A DNA stretch of 14,013 nt from Methanobrevibacter sp. Lineage in GTDB: Archaea; Methanobacteriota; Methanobacteria; Methanobacteriales; Methanobacteriaceae. Below, in pieces: positions 7,134-13,726 of this stretch; position 1 is the stretch's first letter; each line of letters opens with the position of its first letter. The notes under the pieces are model-generated. The model did not search any database. It saw only the letters and a program-made list of their open reading frames with translations, and was not told the DNA's origin. The stretch spans positions 1-14,013 of the forward strand of contig JAITOM010000055.1 in the NCBI GenBank assembly GCA_031289975.1, written 5' to 3'. Made by a program: the position numbers and the translations under genes.

Positions 7134-7649
7134 TTAGCTGAGTATGTATTCAGCACCAGGTATACCAACAGGTATATTAATAGGGGAAGTTATAGTTATT
7201 CCTAAGAATTTATATGTAATTTCAGCATTAATTGACGCTTGTGTGTCTGGAATTACTACTTTTTTAGGAATTCCGTTAACTACATCAACAGTTGCCGTAA
7301 TATCAGGTACATTAAGAGTAATTAAATTATTCTTAATAGTAAAATCTAAGCCAGGGCTTATAAAAGTATGAACAACTGAATTTATTAGATCTGTAATCTT
7401 CTGATTAACGGATATGCTATAACCTTTTCCTTCTAAAATAGCAGAATATGCTCCATTACTAAAATTACTAAATTTAGGTATATTTAAAGTAAAACTAGTA
7501 TCTAAATAAGGTATATTTATAGTAATAGAGTTACTTGCAGTTGTTTTTTGCACTGATTCTGCTTGGAGTGTAGTAGCAGCACTTGCTGCACCTAATCCCA
7601 TACTTAATATCAAACAACCAACCAACAAACCATATATTTTAAAGTTCAT
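7134..7649 (-). CDS. Secreted orphan protein, first gene of the peptide cluster
   Basis: I do not recognise this 171-residue protein. It has a clear signal peptide: N-terminal MNFKIYGLL, a hydrophobic core and a probable cut after GLGAASA (near residue 24). LVGC at 9-12 looks like a lipobox, but the hydrophobic stretch before it is too short. The mature part is about 145 residues, has no cysteine and is rich in alternating polar/hydrophobic residues with repeated ITINIP, TLNIP and TLNVP phrases, suggesting a beta-sandwich. The ribosome site GGAGATGA (7656-7663) is well placed before the ATG at 7649. A strong promoter lies upstream at about 7763-7777. As the first gene before the precursor, it might be an immunity or surface protein, or a partner of the peptide; this is inference from position only. 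Confidence 0.8.
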   Translation of the reverse strand: MNFKIYGLLVGCLILSMGLGAASAATTLQAESVQKTTASNSITINIPYLDTSFTLNIPKFSNFSNGAYSAILEGKGYSISVNQKITDLINSVVHTFISPGLDFTIKNNLITLNVPDITATVDVVNGIPKKVVIPDTQASINAEITYKFLGITITSPINIPVGIPGAEYILS

Positions 7650-7762
7650 GATAAATCATCTCCTTTTTTTTAATTTATTTAAAATTATATAGTGAACACA
7701 GTATAATAAATGCATAATTGAAAATGATACCATATTCACTAAATAAAGTTTTCAACTATGTA

Positions 7763-7777
7763 GTATATAAATGTTTC
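7763..7777 (-). promoter_or_regulatory. Archaeal BRE/TATA promoter of the peptide cluster
   Basis: On the minus strand CGAAAC followed by ATTTATATA matches the archaeal BRE plus TATA layout closely. Transcription would start about 25 bp downstream, near 7742, leaving a leader of about 90 bases before the secreted protein gene. It is the best promoter seen for the leftward cluster. Confidence 0.7.
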
Positions 7778-7815
7778 GGTATAAAAAAACTTCAAAATAC
7801 AAATTATTACTATCT

Positions 7816-7893
7816 CCCCCCCCCTCCCCAATATAATCCATTTAAAAGTTTTTATTTTAAAAATAAAGTTTAATTAAAGTATATTGGATTATA
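7816..7893. repeat. C-run followed by a long AT palindrome
   Basis: A run of nine C, then T and four C (7816-7829), stands out sharply in this AT-rich DNA. It is followed by an inverted repeat: TATAATCCA (7832-7840) pairs with TGGATTATA (7885-7893), and the centre holds TTTATTTT-A-AAAATAAA. The group lies about 40 bp upstream of the cluster promoter. It may be a regulatory structure or a mobile-element remnant. Confidence 0.5.
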
Positions 7894-8000
7894 ACTTGAA
7901 ATATTTTTAATAGGATATCCATATTCAATGAATTTGAATAATTCATTTAATATATTTTATAATATGTTTTTAAAGATATTATTGTATTTTATTTGGGTTA

Positions 8001-8096
8001 TTAATGTTTTTTAGTAATATTTTTTTCTGGTGTTTGTAAGCCTAAATCTTCAAAAAACAAATAAAAAATGATGGTGTAAAAAATGGATGGAAATTT
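8001..8096 (-). pseudogene. Coding-like fragment, minus strand
   Basis: Open for 31 codons from a TGA at 8097-8099 to a TAA at 8001-8003, with protein-like text including FYLFFEDLGLQTPEKN. It lacks a start codon and ribosome site. It resembles the C-terminus of a larger protein, perhaps a transposase, but I cannot name the family. Confidence 0.3.
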
Positions 8097-8391
8097 TCAT
8101 TTTCATTTTTTGAGATTTTTAAAACGATTTTTTAATGTTTATTTCCATAATAAAATATTATATATGTCTATTAATAGTTATAAGTTATTATTTTTCATAT
8201 TATATTGTTTTGAAATTAAATTAATACATATTATGCCATGACTTTTTTATTTTTTCCATTATAGATTAAATAATATCTTATCAAGCTAAAATATTTGTAT
8301 AATATGAAATATAAACAAAGATTATGAAATACTTGAGTTTAAGTGCTGATATTCTTAAAAATATTGAAATTTAGCTTTTTTTTAATTGTAC

Positions 8392-8652
8392 ATGCAGAAG
8401 AAAATCAATATTCAATGTTTCATTCATTTTAAAAAAAAAGATAGAAAAAGAATATCATGCAATACCAATGATTATCAAACAGTATTAATTGGTAACACAA
8501 GAAATAATTGGGAATATAATAATATATATATTGTATAGTTAGTTAAAAAAGATAATAATAAATTTATTCAGACTAAATTAACTAATTCCGTTTTAAAACT
8601 AAATAAAAAAGTTAAGAATAATTATATGATTAAATATATTATAATAATGATT
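8392..8652 (+). pseudogene. Interrupted coding-like stretch, plus strand
   Basis: From an ATG at 8392 a 48-codon frame gives protein-like sequence (RISCNTNDYQTVLIGNTRNN) to a TAG at 8536-8538. The same frame then stays open and protein-like (KKDNNKFIQTKLTNSVLK) to a TAA near 8652. One nonsense codon thus interrupts a stretch of about 85 codons. No ribosome site is seen before the ATG. The family is not recognised. Confidence 0.35.
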
Positions 8653-8714
8653 TAATGAAGAAAAAATTGAGAAGAAAAAATTGAAAATAATCTTTAATAT
8701 GATAAAAAATTTGA

Positions 8715-8849
8715 GAAAAAATAAAAATTAAAAAAGGAAGAATAAAAAAAACAAAAAAAACTTTTAAAGAAAAATATATAAGCCCTTTTGGTGAAGATTT
8801 ATTAGATGGTGGGGAAACACTTGGCATTGTCCTTTATTTTTACTTAAAA
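8715..8849 (+). pseudogene. Coding-like fragment ending SPFGEDLLDGGETLG
   Basis: After a TGA (8712-8714) the frame is open for 44 codons: a lysine-rich start, then ISPFGEDLLDGGETLGIV and a TAA at 8847-8849. Local base content rises over the conserved-looking part. It has no start codon and may be the tail of the same decayed gene as the stretch at 8392. The opposite-strand frame here is judged a shadow. Confidence 0.3.
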
Positions 8850-9190
8850 TAACTATAATGATTTAATATATATTATATTCTCTTTAAAATAATTATATTA
8901 TCATTATTAGTTTTAAAAATATTATTTTACATGAATTATTGGATTCAAATCTTTAAACAATTATATTAACAATTATAAATTTATTATTATAAAAAATAAG
9001 ATTAAATAATATTAATGTCAAAGAACTAAAGTTTTTAAAATAACTAAAAATTCGTGATTTAGTATATATTATAAAGCGAAAATCATGTTATAATATCATG
9101 CTTTTAACTAAAATTTATCATTGTTAAAAAAGGAGTATGAAAAATATAGACAATGAAAAATAAATCATGCTTAATATGAATAAAAAATGA

Positions 9191-9343
9191 GTATATTTTC
9201 TAAAAAATGATTTAATAGAATTATTACCACCTTTTATTAAATATAAATCTATTAAATATAAATCTATTAAATATAAAATTAATTATATAAAATCTAAAAT
9301 TAGTGAAAAGTTTATAAAAGAGTTAATAGAAATAATTGAATAA
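9191..9343 (+). pseudogene. Coding-like fragment with internal tandem repeat
   Basis: After a TGA (9188-9190) the frame is open for 50 codons to a TAA at 9341-9343, with NDLIELLPPFIKYKSIKYKS and an amphipathic end SEKFIKELIEIIE. The repeated FIKYKS reflects a 15-bp tandem DNA repeat. It has no start codon. The family is not recognised. Confidence 0.3.
9236..9280. repeat. 15-bp tandem repeat, two and a partial third copy
   Basis: ATTAAATATAAATCT occurs at 9236-9250 and 9251-9265, with a diverged third copy at 9266-9280. The unit is a whole number of codons and falls inside the fragment at 9191-9343, so it would extend that frame without shifting it. Confidence 0.7.
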
Positions 9344-9710
9344 TGTAATTATTTAATAAAATCAATAAATTATTTTTATAGCTTTTATTTTTATAGTCTT
9401 TTGTGAAATTAATTTTTTCATGTTAAAATTCAAGTTTGATTTTCATAAAAATTTCATTTTTAATTAAAAATGTTAATTATTAAATTATAATAATTAATAT
9501 TAAAAAATAAAAAAAATTCATTTTTCTAATGTAAATAAAAAATTTCACTAAATAAAATTAGAAATTTTATAAATAACGAAAATTTAAAATTTAATTTATA
9601 TTTAAAGAAATATTTTATTATATATTATTTCTAAATAATATATTATTTTCTAAAATATTTACTTAAAATTTGAATATATATAAAAATAAATTTATAAGAC
9701 AGTGTAATAA

Positions 9711-9719
9711 AAATATAAG
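9711..9719 (+). promoter_or_regulatory. Possible TATA box of tRNA-Arg
   Basis: AAATATAAG lies about 27-34 bp before the tRNA 5' end, the expected distance for an archaeal TATA box when transcription starts at or near the mature end. The AT-rich background lowers confidence; another candidate, TTTATAAG, lies at 9691. Confidence 0.35.
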
Positions 9720-9744
9720 ATATTTGTTATTATTACTATTATTT

Positions 9745-9818
9745 GCCTTGGTAGTGTAGCCTGGATAACACGTAGGATTGCGGATCCTATTCCCTGGGTT
9801 CAAATCCCAGTCAGGGCA
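9745..9818 (+). tRNA. tRNA-Arg (anticodon GCG)
   Basis: A complete cloverleaf can be drawn. The acceptor stem GCCTTGG (9745-9751) pairs with TCAGGGC (9811-9817) using two G-U pairs. The D arm is GTGT/ACAC. The anticodon stem TAGGA/TCCTA encloses the loop TTGCGGA with anticodon GCG at 9780-9782, and G37 follows. The variable loop is short. The T arm is CTGGG-TTCAAAT-CCCAG. The discriminator base is A at 9818, and CCA is not encoded. It reads CGC and CGU codons. No intron is present. Confidence 0.96.
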
Positions 9819-9876
9819 TTAATTTTACTAACTACTCATTTAAAACTAACTATTCCTTTAAATAAAAATTATATCT

Positions 9877-11166
9877 ATGAAAAATAAAAATGATTTTATG
9901 TTAAATGCTGAAACATATTTAACTGATACTGAAGGTATTGGAGGAAGTATAAGAAATAAATATGAAGATTTCTATGTTGAAGAAATTCCTCTTTATAAAC
10001 CAAGTGGTGAGGGTTCCAATCTTTGGATTTTGATCGATAAAATAGGAAGAACAACTTTAGATGTTTTATTAGATATTTCAAGAGATTTGCATATTAGTAG
10101 GAAAAGGATGGGTTTTGCAGGGATGAAAGATAAAAAAGCTCATGCTCGCCAATGGATATGTGTAAGTAACATTAATTCTCTTGAAGAAGAAAAAGAAGTT
10201 ATTAATTTAAAGGATAAAATATATAACACTCAATTTTTAGATATTAAACGAAACCAGAAGAAATTGAGGATGGGTCAACTTATTGGAAATAAATTTAAAA
10301 TATTAATTAAAGACCTTGAAGATGTTGAAAAATCATGTACTGTTGCTAAAGAGGTTTTAAATATATTGGAATTAAAAGGTGTTCCGAATTATTATGGTTG
10401 GCAAAGATTTGGAAAACCTCGAACAAATACGCATTTAGTTGGCAATGCATTGGTTTTAAACAACTTAAAAGAAGCTGTTAGGCTGTATATTGGGGATCCA
10501 CAAGAAAATGAGGATGAAATAGTATTTGAAGCAAGAAGAAAGTATGATGAGAACCATCTTAAAAAATCTCTTGATTTGTTTCCATTAAAAATGAGATATG
10601 AAAGAATGATGCTTAAAGAACTTATAAAAGAGGAAAATAAAAATGGTCTTAAATTAGATGATACATCATTTAAAAAAGCTATTTTTTCTTTGCCAAAGCC
10701 TCTTCAAAGAATGTTTGTGCATGCTTATCAATCAGCTTTGTTTAATAAAGTTGTGAGTGAAAGAATAAAATTGGGAATTGATAACTATATTGATGGAGAT
10801 ATTGTTATAGATAATAATGATCATTTAATTCATGATGAAAGTAATGAAAGATTAAATGATTTAATAAAAAACTTTGAAGCTAATCCAACGGCTCCTCTTT
10901 ATGGTAGTAAAGTTCCTCTTGGAGGGAAAAAGATTGGTGAAATTGAAGAAAAAGTTTTAAAAGAGGAAAATTTAGGAAATGAAGATTTTTTAACTAAAAA
11001 AACTCCTAAGTTAGGGTCTTTTGGTATTAGAAGAAGTATAAGATTTAAGATTTGGAATTCATCAGTCAGTTCTACTGATGATGGAATAATTGTTGAATTT
11101 TCAATTAGTAAGGGTTCTTATGCTACCGCAGTTCTTAGAGAAATTATGAAAAAAGATGTTGTATAA
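9877..11166 (+). CDS. truD: tRNA pseudouridine(13) synthase TruD
   Basis: Isomerises uridine 13 in the D loop of certain tRNAs to pseudouridine; the family spans bacteria, archaea and eukaryotes (Pus7). The protein is 429 residues, typical for archaeal members, which carry a larger insertion domain than the Escherichia coli enzyme. Visible motifs: GMKDKKAHARQW with catalytic Asp85 and the following RQ, and NYYGWQRFGKPR (171-182), the family's conserved NYFG-QRFG box. The C-terminal SFGIRRSIRFK and the SKGSYATAVLREIMK end are also typical. Two ATG starts are possible, 9877 and 9898 (residue 8, MLNAETYL); neither has a Shine-Dalgarno sequence, and many relatives would align best from the second. 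It follows tRNA-Arg by 58 bp on the same strand. Confidence 0.95.
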   Translation: MKNKNDFMLNAETYLTDTEGIGGSIRNKYEDFYVEEIPLYKPSGEGSNLWILIDKIGRTTLDVLLDISRDLHISRKRMGFAGMKDKKAHARQWICVSNINSLEEEKEVINLKDKIYNTQFLDIKRNQKKLRMGQLIGNKFKILIKDLEDVEKSCTVAKEVLNILELKGVPNYYGWQRFGKPRTNTHLVGNALVLNNLKEAVRLYIGDPQENEDEIVFEARRKYDENHLKKSLDLFPLKMRYERMMLKELIKEENKNGLKLDDTSFKKAIFSLPKPLQRMFVHAYQSALFNKVVSERIKLGIDNYIDGDIVIDNNDHLIHDESNERLNDLIKNFEANPTAPLYGSKVPLGGKKIGEIEEKVLKEENLGNEDFLTKKTPKLGSFGIRRSIRFKIWNSSVSSTDDGIIVEFSISKGSYATAVLREIMKKDVV

Positions 11167-11226
11167 TGTTTTTATTTCCATATTAATTATTTAGTAAATA
11201 AATGTTCCCTAATAAGAGGTATTTTA

Positions 11227-11625
11227 ATGAAAATTAAATCAAGGTCCATATCAAAAGGATTAGGGAAAGGAAAATTACTTTTTAGTAATGAACCTATTAG
11301 TTTTTTAGGTGGAGTAAACCCTGATACTGGTGAAATTATTGATAAAAATCATGAGCTTAAAGGAAAAAATATTAAGGATAGGATTCTTTTTATTCCTGGT
11401 GGTAAAGGTTCGACAGTAGGATCTTATGTTATGTTTCAATTGAAAAGAAATAATGTTGCTCCTAAAGCAATAATTTGTCTTAATGCTGAACCAATAATAG
11501 CTACAGGTGCCATAATATCTAATATTCCTATGGTTGATAGGCCAGAAACTTTGGATAAATTGATAAACAGTGTTGAAGTTGAAGTCAATGGTAACTTAGG
11601 TGAAATTAAAGTGGGTTCTTCTTAG
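11227..11625 (+). CDS. Phosphomevalonate dehydratase small subunit (aconitase X swivel domain, DUF126)
   Basis: Small subunit of the aconitase-X family enzyme that dehydrates mevalonate 5-phosphate to trans-anhydromevalonate 5-phosphate in the modified mevalonate route to archaeal isoprenoid lipids. At 132 residues it has the full length of the family. Diagnostic stretches: SRSISKGLGKGKLL at the start, SFLGGVNPDTGEI, and the active-site box FIPGGKGSTVGSYVMFQL (about residues 55-72) whose Ser in GGKGS is the conserved catalytic residue, then NAEPIIATGAIISNIPMVD. A ribosome site AGAGGT (11215-11220) lies six bases before the ATG. The large catalytic subunit (DUF521) is not in this window, so the enzyme's genes are split or the partner lies elsewhere. 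Confidence 0.92.
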   Translation: MKIKSRSISKGLGKGKLLFSNEPISFLGGVNPDTGEIIDKNHELKGKNIKDRILFIPGGKGSTVGSYVMFQLKRNNVAPKAIICLNAEPIIATGAIISNIPMVDRPETLDKLINSVEVEVNGNLGEIKVGSS

Positions 11626-11799
11626 CTTTATTTATTTTCTTACTTAAATCGTTTATTTATTAAACAAACATCAAACTATTATGTGTTAGTTATATTATTA
11701 TATATTAATTAATATAAAACATTTAGTTATAAAATATATTGGTTTTAATGCATTTACATTAATATAAAAACATTTTTAAAAAAGAACTTTTTATTAGTA

Positions 11800-11820
11800 A
11801 GAGGTATGGTTCAAGTCAAA
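11800..11820 (-). repeat. Degenerate ORB repeat, leftward
   Basis: Reads TTTGACTTGAACCATACCTC then T on the minus strand. It keeps the CTTGAA core and the ACCTCT end but diverges between them. It is the outermost and weakest copy of the array. Confidence 0.55.
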
Positions 11821-11847
11821 CAGAAAAAGTAGATATTTAAAGGTTTA

Positions 11848-11868
11848 AGAGGTACATTTCAACTGTAA
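11848..11868 (-). repeat. ORB repeat, leftward
   Basis: Reads TTACAGTTGAAATGTACCTC then T on the minus strand. The first 13 bases are identical to the Methanothermobacter Cdc6-binding 13-mer. Its orientation is opposite to the four copies to its right. Confidence 0.85.
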
Positions 11869-11931
11869 TATTTGAGATTTATTTCAATGTTTAATAGTTC
11901 TTTTATTGGGTAAATTTCATAAATTAATTTT

Positions 11932-11952
11932 TTTCAGTTGAAATTCATCTCT
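11932..11952 (+). repeat. ORB repeat, rightward
   Basis: TTTCAGTTGAAATTCATCTC then T. It differs from the consensus at a few positions but keeps the GTTGAAAT core and the pyrimidine-rich end. Confidence 0.8.
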
Positions 11953-11964
11953 ATCCTAAAAATT

Positions 11965-11985
11965 TTACAATTGAAATCAACCTCT
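11965..11985 (+). repeat. ORB repeat, rightward
   Basis: TTACAATTGAAATCAACCTC then T, followed within a few bases by a run of twelve T (11990-12001). Confidence 0.85.
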
Positions 11986-12012
11986 TGAATTTTTTTTTTT
12001 TGATAAATTTCT

Positions 12013-12033
12013 TTACACTTGAAATTCACCTCT
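12013..12033 (+). repeat. ORB repeat, rightward (consensus copy)
   Basis: TTACACTTGAAATTCACCTC then T. It is identical over 21 bp to the copy at 12062. Confidence 0.9.
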
Positions 12034-12061
12034 CACTAATATTTGAGATTTATTAAAAATT

Positions 12062-12082
12062 TTACACTTGAAATTCACCTCT
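12062..12082 (+). repeat. ORB repeat, rightward (consensus copy)
   Basis: Identical over 21 bp to the copy at 12013. It is the last full ORB before the AT-only region. Confidence 0.9.
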
Positions 12083-12459
12083 AAATTTAAGGATTTTTTA
12101 GCTACTATTTAATATTTTATTCTTATTTTTTTATAGAAAATCTTTGTATTAAACATTCTTAATTTTAATAGAAATCCTCTAATTTAAAGAAATTATTTTT
12201 GTAAAAACAGCTAATTTTTATAATCAATAATTAAAATTAATTATTTGTTTAAATAGATATATAATAATTTTTTATTATAATAATTAATTAATTAATAATT
12301 TTAATAGTTAAGTTTATTGATTATAACTTTTTTTAATTGTAATTGATATAATATATAATTCTTTATTTTATTTTTAAATGATTTTAAACAATAACGATTT
12401 AAATATTAATAAATATCATTTTTTTAATAAATATCTTTATAAGATATAATTTAGATAAA

Positions 12460-12485
12460 TTACATTTGAAATTTAACTTTTATTT
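12460..12485 (+). repeat. Mini-ORB, first of two identical 26-bp copies
   Basis: Starts TTACATTTGAAATTTAACTT. It keeps the ORB core TTACA-TTGAAAT but has lost the CACCTCT end. The exact copy at 12509 is 49 bp downstream. Confidence 0.8.
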
Positions 12486-12508
12486 TTAATTGATATTATA
12501 ACAACTTT

Positions 12509-12534
12509 TTACATTTGAAATTTAACTTTTATTT
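12509..12534 (+). repeat. Mini-ORB overlapping the presumed cdc6 promoter
   Basis: Identical over 26 bp to the copy at 12460. Its right end runs into TTTATAATA (12532-12540), the likely TATA box of cdc6, so initiator bound here should block TBP/TFB and repress its own gene. Confidence 0.75.
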
Positions 12535-12540
12535 ATAATA
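12532..12540 (+). promoter_or_regulatory. Probable TATA box of cdc6
   Basis: TTTATAATA lies about 40 bp before the ATG, placing transcription start near 12560 with a short leader that still includes the GAGGG ribosome site (12568-12572). The surrounding AT-richness makes the exact box uncertain. Confidence 0.5.
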
Positions 12541-12577
12541 ACTATTTTAAATTAAAAAATATAATACGAGGGATTTA

Positions 12578-13723
12578 ATGGAAAATATTTTTGAAGATAT
12601 GGATAATGAATCATTTATTTTTAATGATAAAAGTTTTCTTGATCATAAGTTTTTACCTGAACATTTGCCTCATAGAAATGAACAAATAATGTTGGTTGCA
12701 AAGTATTGGAGTGAAACACTAAAAAGTAAATCCCCCTCTGATATTACAGTTTATGGAAAAACAGGCACAGGTAAAACCGCTGCAGTAAGATTTGCTAAAC
12801 AACAATTACTTGAATATGCTGAAGGTAAAGATGTTCCGATTAGAATTGAATATATAAGATGCACGGATTACAATACAGAGTACCAAGTAATTGTAAGATT
12901 ATGTCAACAATTAGGAGCAGATGTTCCTTGGAGAGGATGGACAAAAGCAGAAGTTTTAAATGTTTTTAGGGGTCTATTCAATGGTAAATTTCAAAAAAAG
13001 ACTGTTTTAATAGTAATTCTTGATGAAATAGATATTTTACTTCAAAAAGATGGGGATGGTGTTCTTTATACCTTAACAAGAACGAATAATGTTTCTGTTT
13101 TATCAATTAGTAATTATGTTGAATTTAAGAAATTTATCACACCAAGAGTCATGAGTAGTTTAAGAGATAAAGAAATTGTATTTCCTCCATATAATGCACA
13201 ACAACTTGAAGATATTTTAAATGAAAGGGCAAAAATGTCTTTTAAAATTAGTATTGATGATGAAGTTATTAAACTTTGTGCAGCATTAGCAGCTAAGGAT
13301 GAAGGGGATGCAAGACATGCACTTGATCTTTTAAGAACAGCAGGCGAAATTGCTGATGAAATTAATAGTTTAACAGTCACTGAAGAGAATATTAGACAAG
13401 CAAAAGAAAGAATAGAACATAACATCACCACAGATATTATTTTAACTTTACCTACTCAACAACAAAGAGTTTTAGAGTCTATTTTAAATCTTACAAAGTT
13501 GAATGAAGAAATCAGTTCAGGTAAACTTTATGAAGAGTATAAAAAAATTTCTATTGAAGACTCTTTGACTTACAGAAGAGTTTTTGATATTATTAATCAA
13601 TTAGAAATGTTAGGAATTATTTCTACAAATACAATTTCTCGTGGAAGAGGTAAAGGAAGAACCAATATAATTGCTCTTCAATGCGATATAACACTTTTAG
13701 AAGATACTTTATTTTCTTTTTAA
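12578..13723 (+). CDS. cdc6: Orc1/Cdc6 replication initiator
   Basis: Archaeal origin-binding AAA+ ATPase that recognises ORB repeats and loads the MCM helicase. It is 381 residues, full length. The AAA+ part has Walker A GKTGTGKT (60-67), Walker B VILDEID (146-152), a sensor 1 region SISNYVEF (177-184) and sensor 2 GDARHALDLLR (243-253). The C-terminal winged-helix domain (about 285-381) has the DNA-contacting wing RGRGKGR. The origin immediately upstream, with ORBs matching known Cdc6-1 sites, points to the Orc1-1/Cdc6-1 paralogue. GAGGG at 12568-12572 fixes the ATG at 12578. Mini-ORBs over the promoter suggest autorepression. Confidence 0.97.
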   Translation: MENIFEDMDNESFIFNDKSFLDHKFLPEHLPHRNEQIMLVAKYWSETLKSKSPSDITVYGKTGTGKTAAVRFAKQQLLEYAEGKDVPIRIEYIRCTDYNTEYQVIVRLCQQLGADVPWRGWTKAEVLNVFRGLFNGKFQKKTVLIVILDEIDILLQKDGDGVLYTLTRTNNVSVLSISNYVEFKKFITPRVMSSLRDKEIVFPPYNAQQLEDILNERAKMSFKISIDDEVIKLCAALAAKDEGDARHALDLLRTAGEIADEINSLTVTEENIRQAKERIEHNITTDIILTLPTQQQRVLESILNLTKLNEEISSGKLYEEYKKISIEDSLTYRRVFDIINQLEMLGIISTNTISRGRGKGRTNIIALQCDITLLEDTLFSF

Positions 13724-13726
13724 TAA

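Larger units (their letters stand above)
7894..9710. other. Long AT-rich region without intact genes
   Basis: No complete gene of normal composition is seen on either strand over about 1.8 kb. The region contains at least four short coding-like stretches ending in stops (listed separately), a 15-bp tandem repeat at 9236-9280, and an 11-bp perfect hairpin (9620-9630 with 9633-9643). The pattern fits old, degraded insertions between the peptide cluster and the housekeeping genes. Confidence 0.55.
11866..12054 (+). repeat. Second origin repeat, two copies of an 18-mer
   Basis: TAATATTTGAGATTTATT occurs exactly at 11866-11883 and 12037-12054. Each copy lies right beside an ORB, overlapping by 3 bp the end of the ORB at 11848 and starting 4 bp after the ORB at 12013. 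It is not part of the ORB consensus and may bind another factor or be a by-product of duplication. Confidence 0.6.
11626..12577 (+). other. Chromosomal replication origin (oriC) upstream of cdc6
   Basis: A 0.95-kb gene-free region holds an origin recognition box (ORB) array with consensus TTACACTTGAAATTCACCTC followed by T, whose first half matches the Cdc6-binding 13-mer TTACAGTTGAAAT known from Methanothermobacter. Two copies point left (11800, 11848) and four point right (11932, 11965, 12013, 12062). Two further mini-ORBs lie beside cdc6 (12460, 12509). Between the groups, about 12090-12450 is almost pure A/T with short palindromes such as TTAATTAATTAA, a good candidate for the duplex-unwinding element. 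Opposed ORBs around an AT-rich region next to the orc1/cdc6 gene is the standard archaeal origin layout. Activity is inferred. Confidence 0.88.

Noticed and set aside
7600..7649. Lipobox LVGC in the secreted protein, suggesting a lipoprotein
   Set aside because: Only about five hydrophobic residues precede the Cys, while a longer hydrophobic core and an ASA-A cut site follow; a standard signal peptide fits better.
7816..7829. G-quadruplex on the minus strand at the C-run
   Set aside because: The two G-runs (9 and 4) give only three well-separated triplets, so a stable three-tetrad fold is not supported; kept only as a homopolymer observation.
8639..8827. 62-codon minus-strand ORF starting MPSVSPPSNKSSP
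   Set aside because: It has no ribosome site and ends in a run of Phe/Leu produced by A-rich plus-strand DNA; the plus-strand fragment SPFGEDLLDGGETLG over the same bases looks more protein-like.
9620..9643. 11-bp AT-only hairpin proposed as a terminator
   Set aside because: No gene ends nearby and perfect short palindromes are expected in DNA of nearly pure A and T.
11640..12130. CRISPR array suggested by regularly spaced repeats
   Set aside because: Repeats are 21 bp, vary in sequence, occur in both orientations and match the ORB core; this is an origin.
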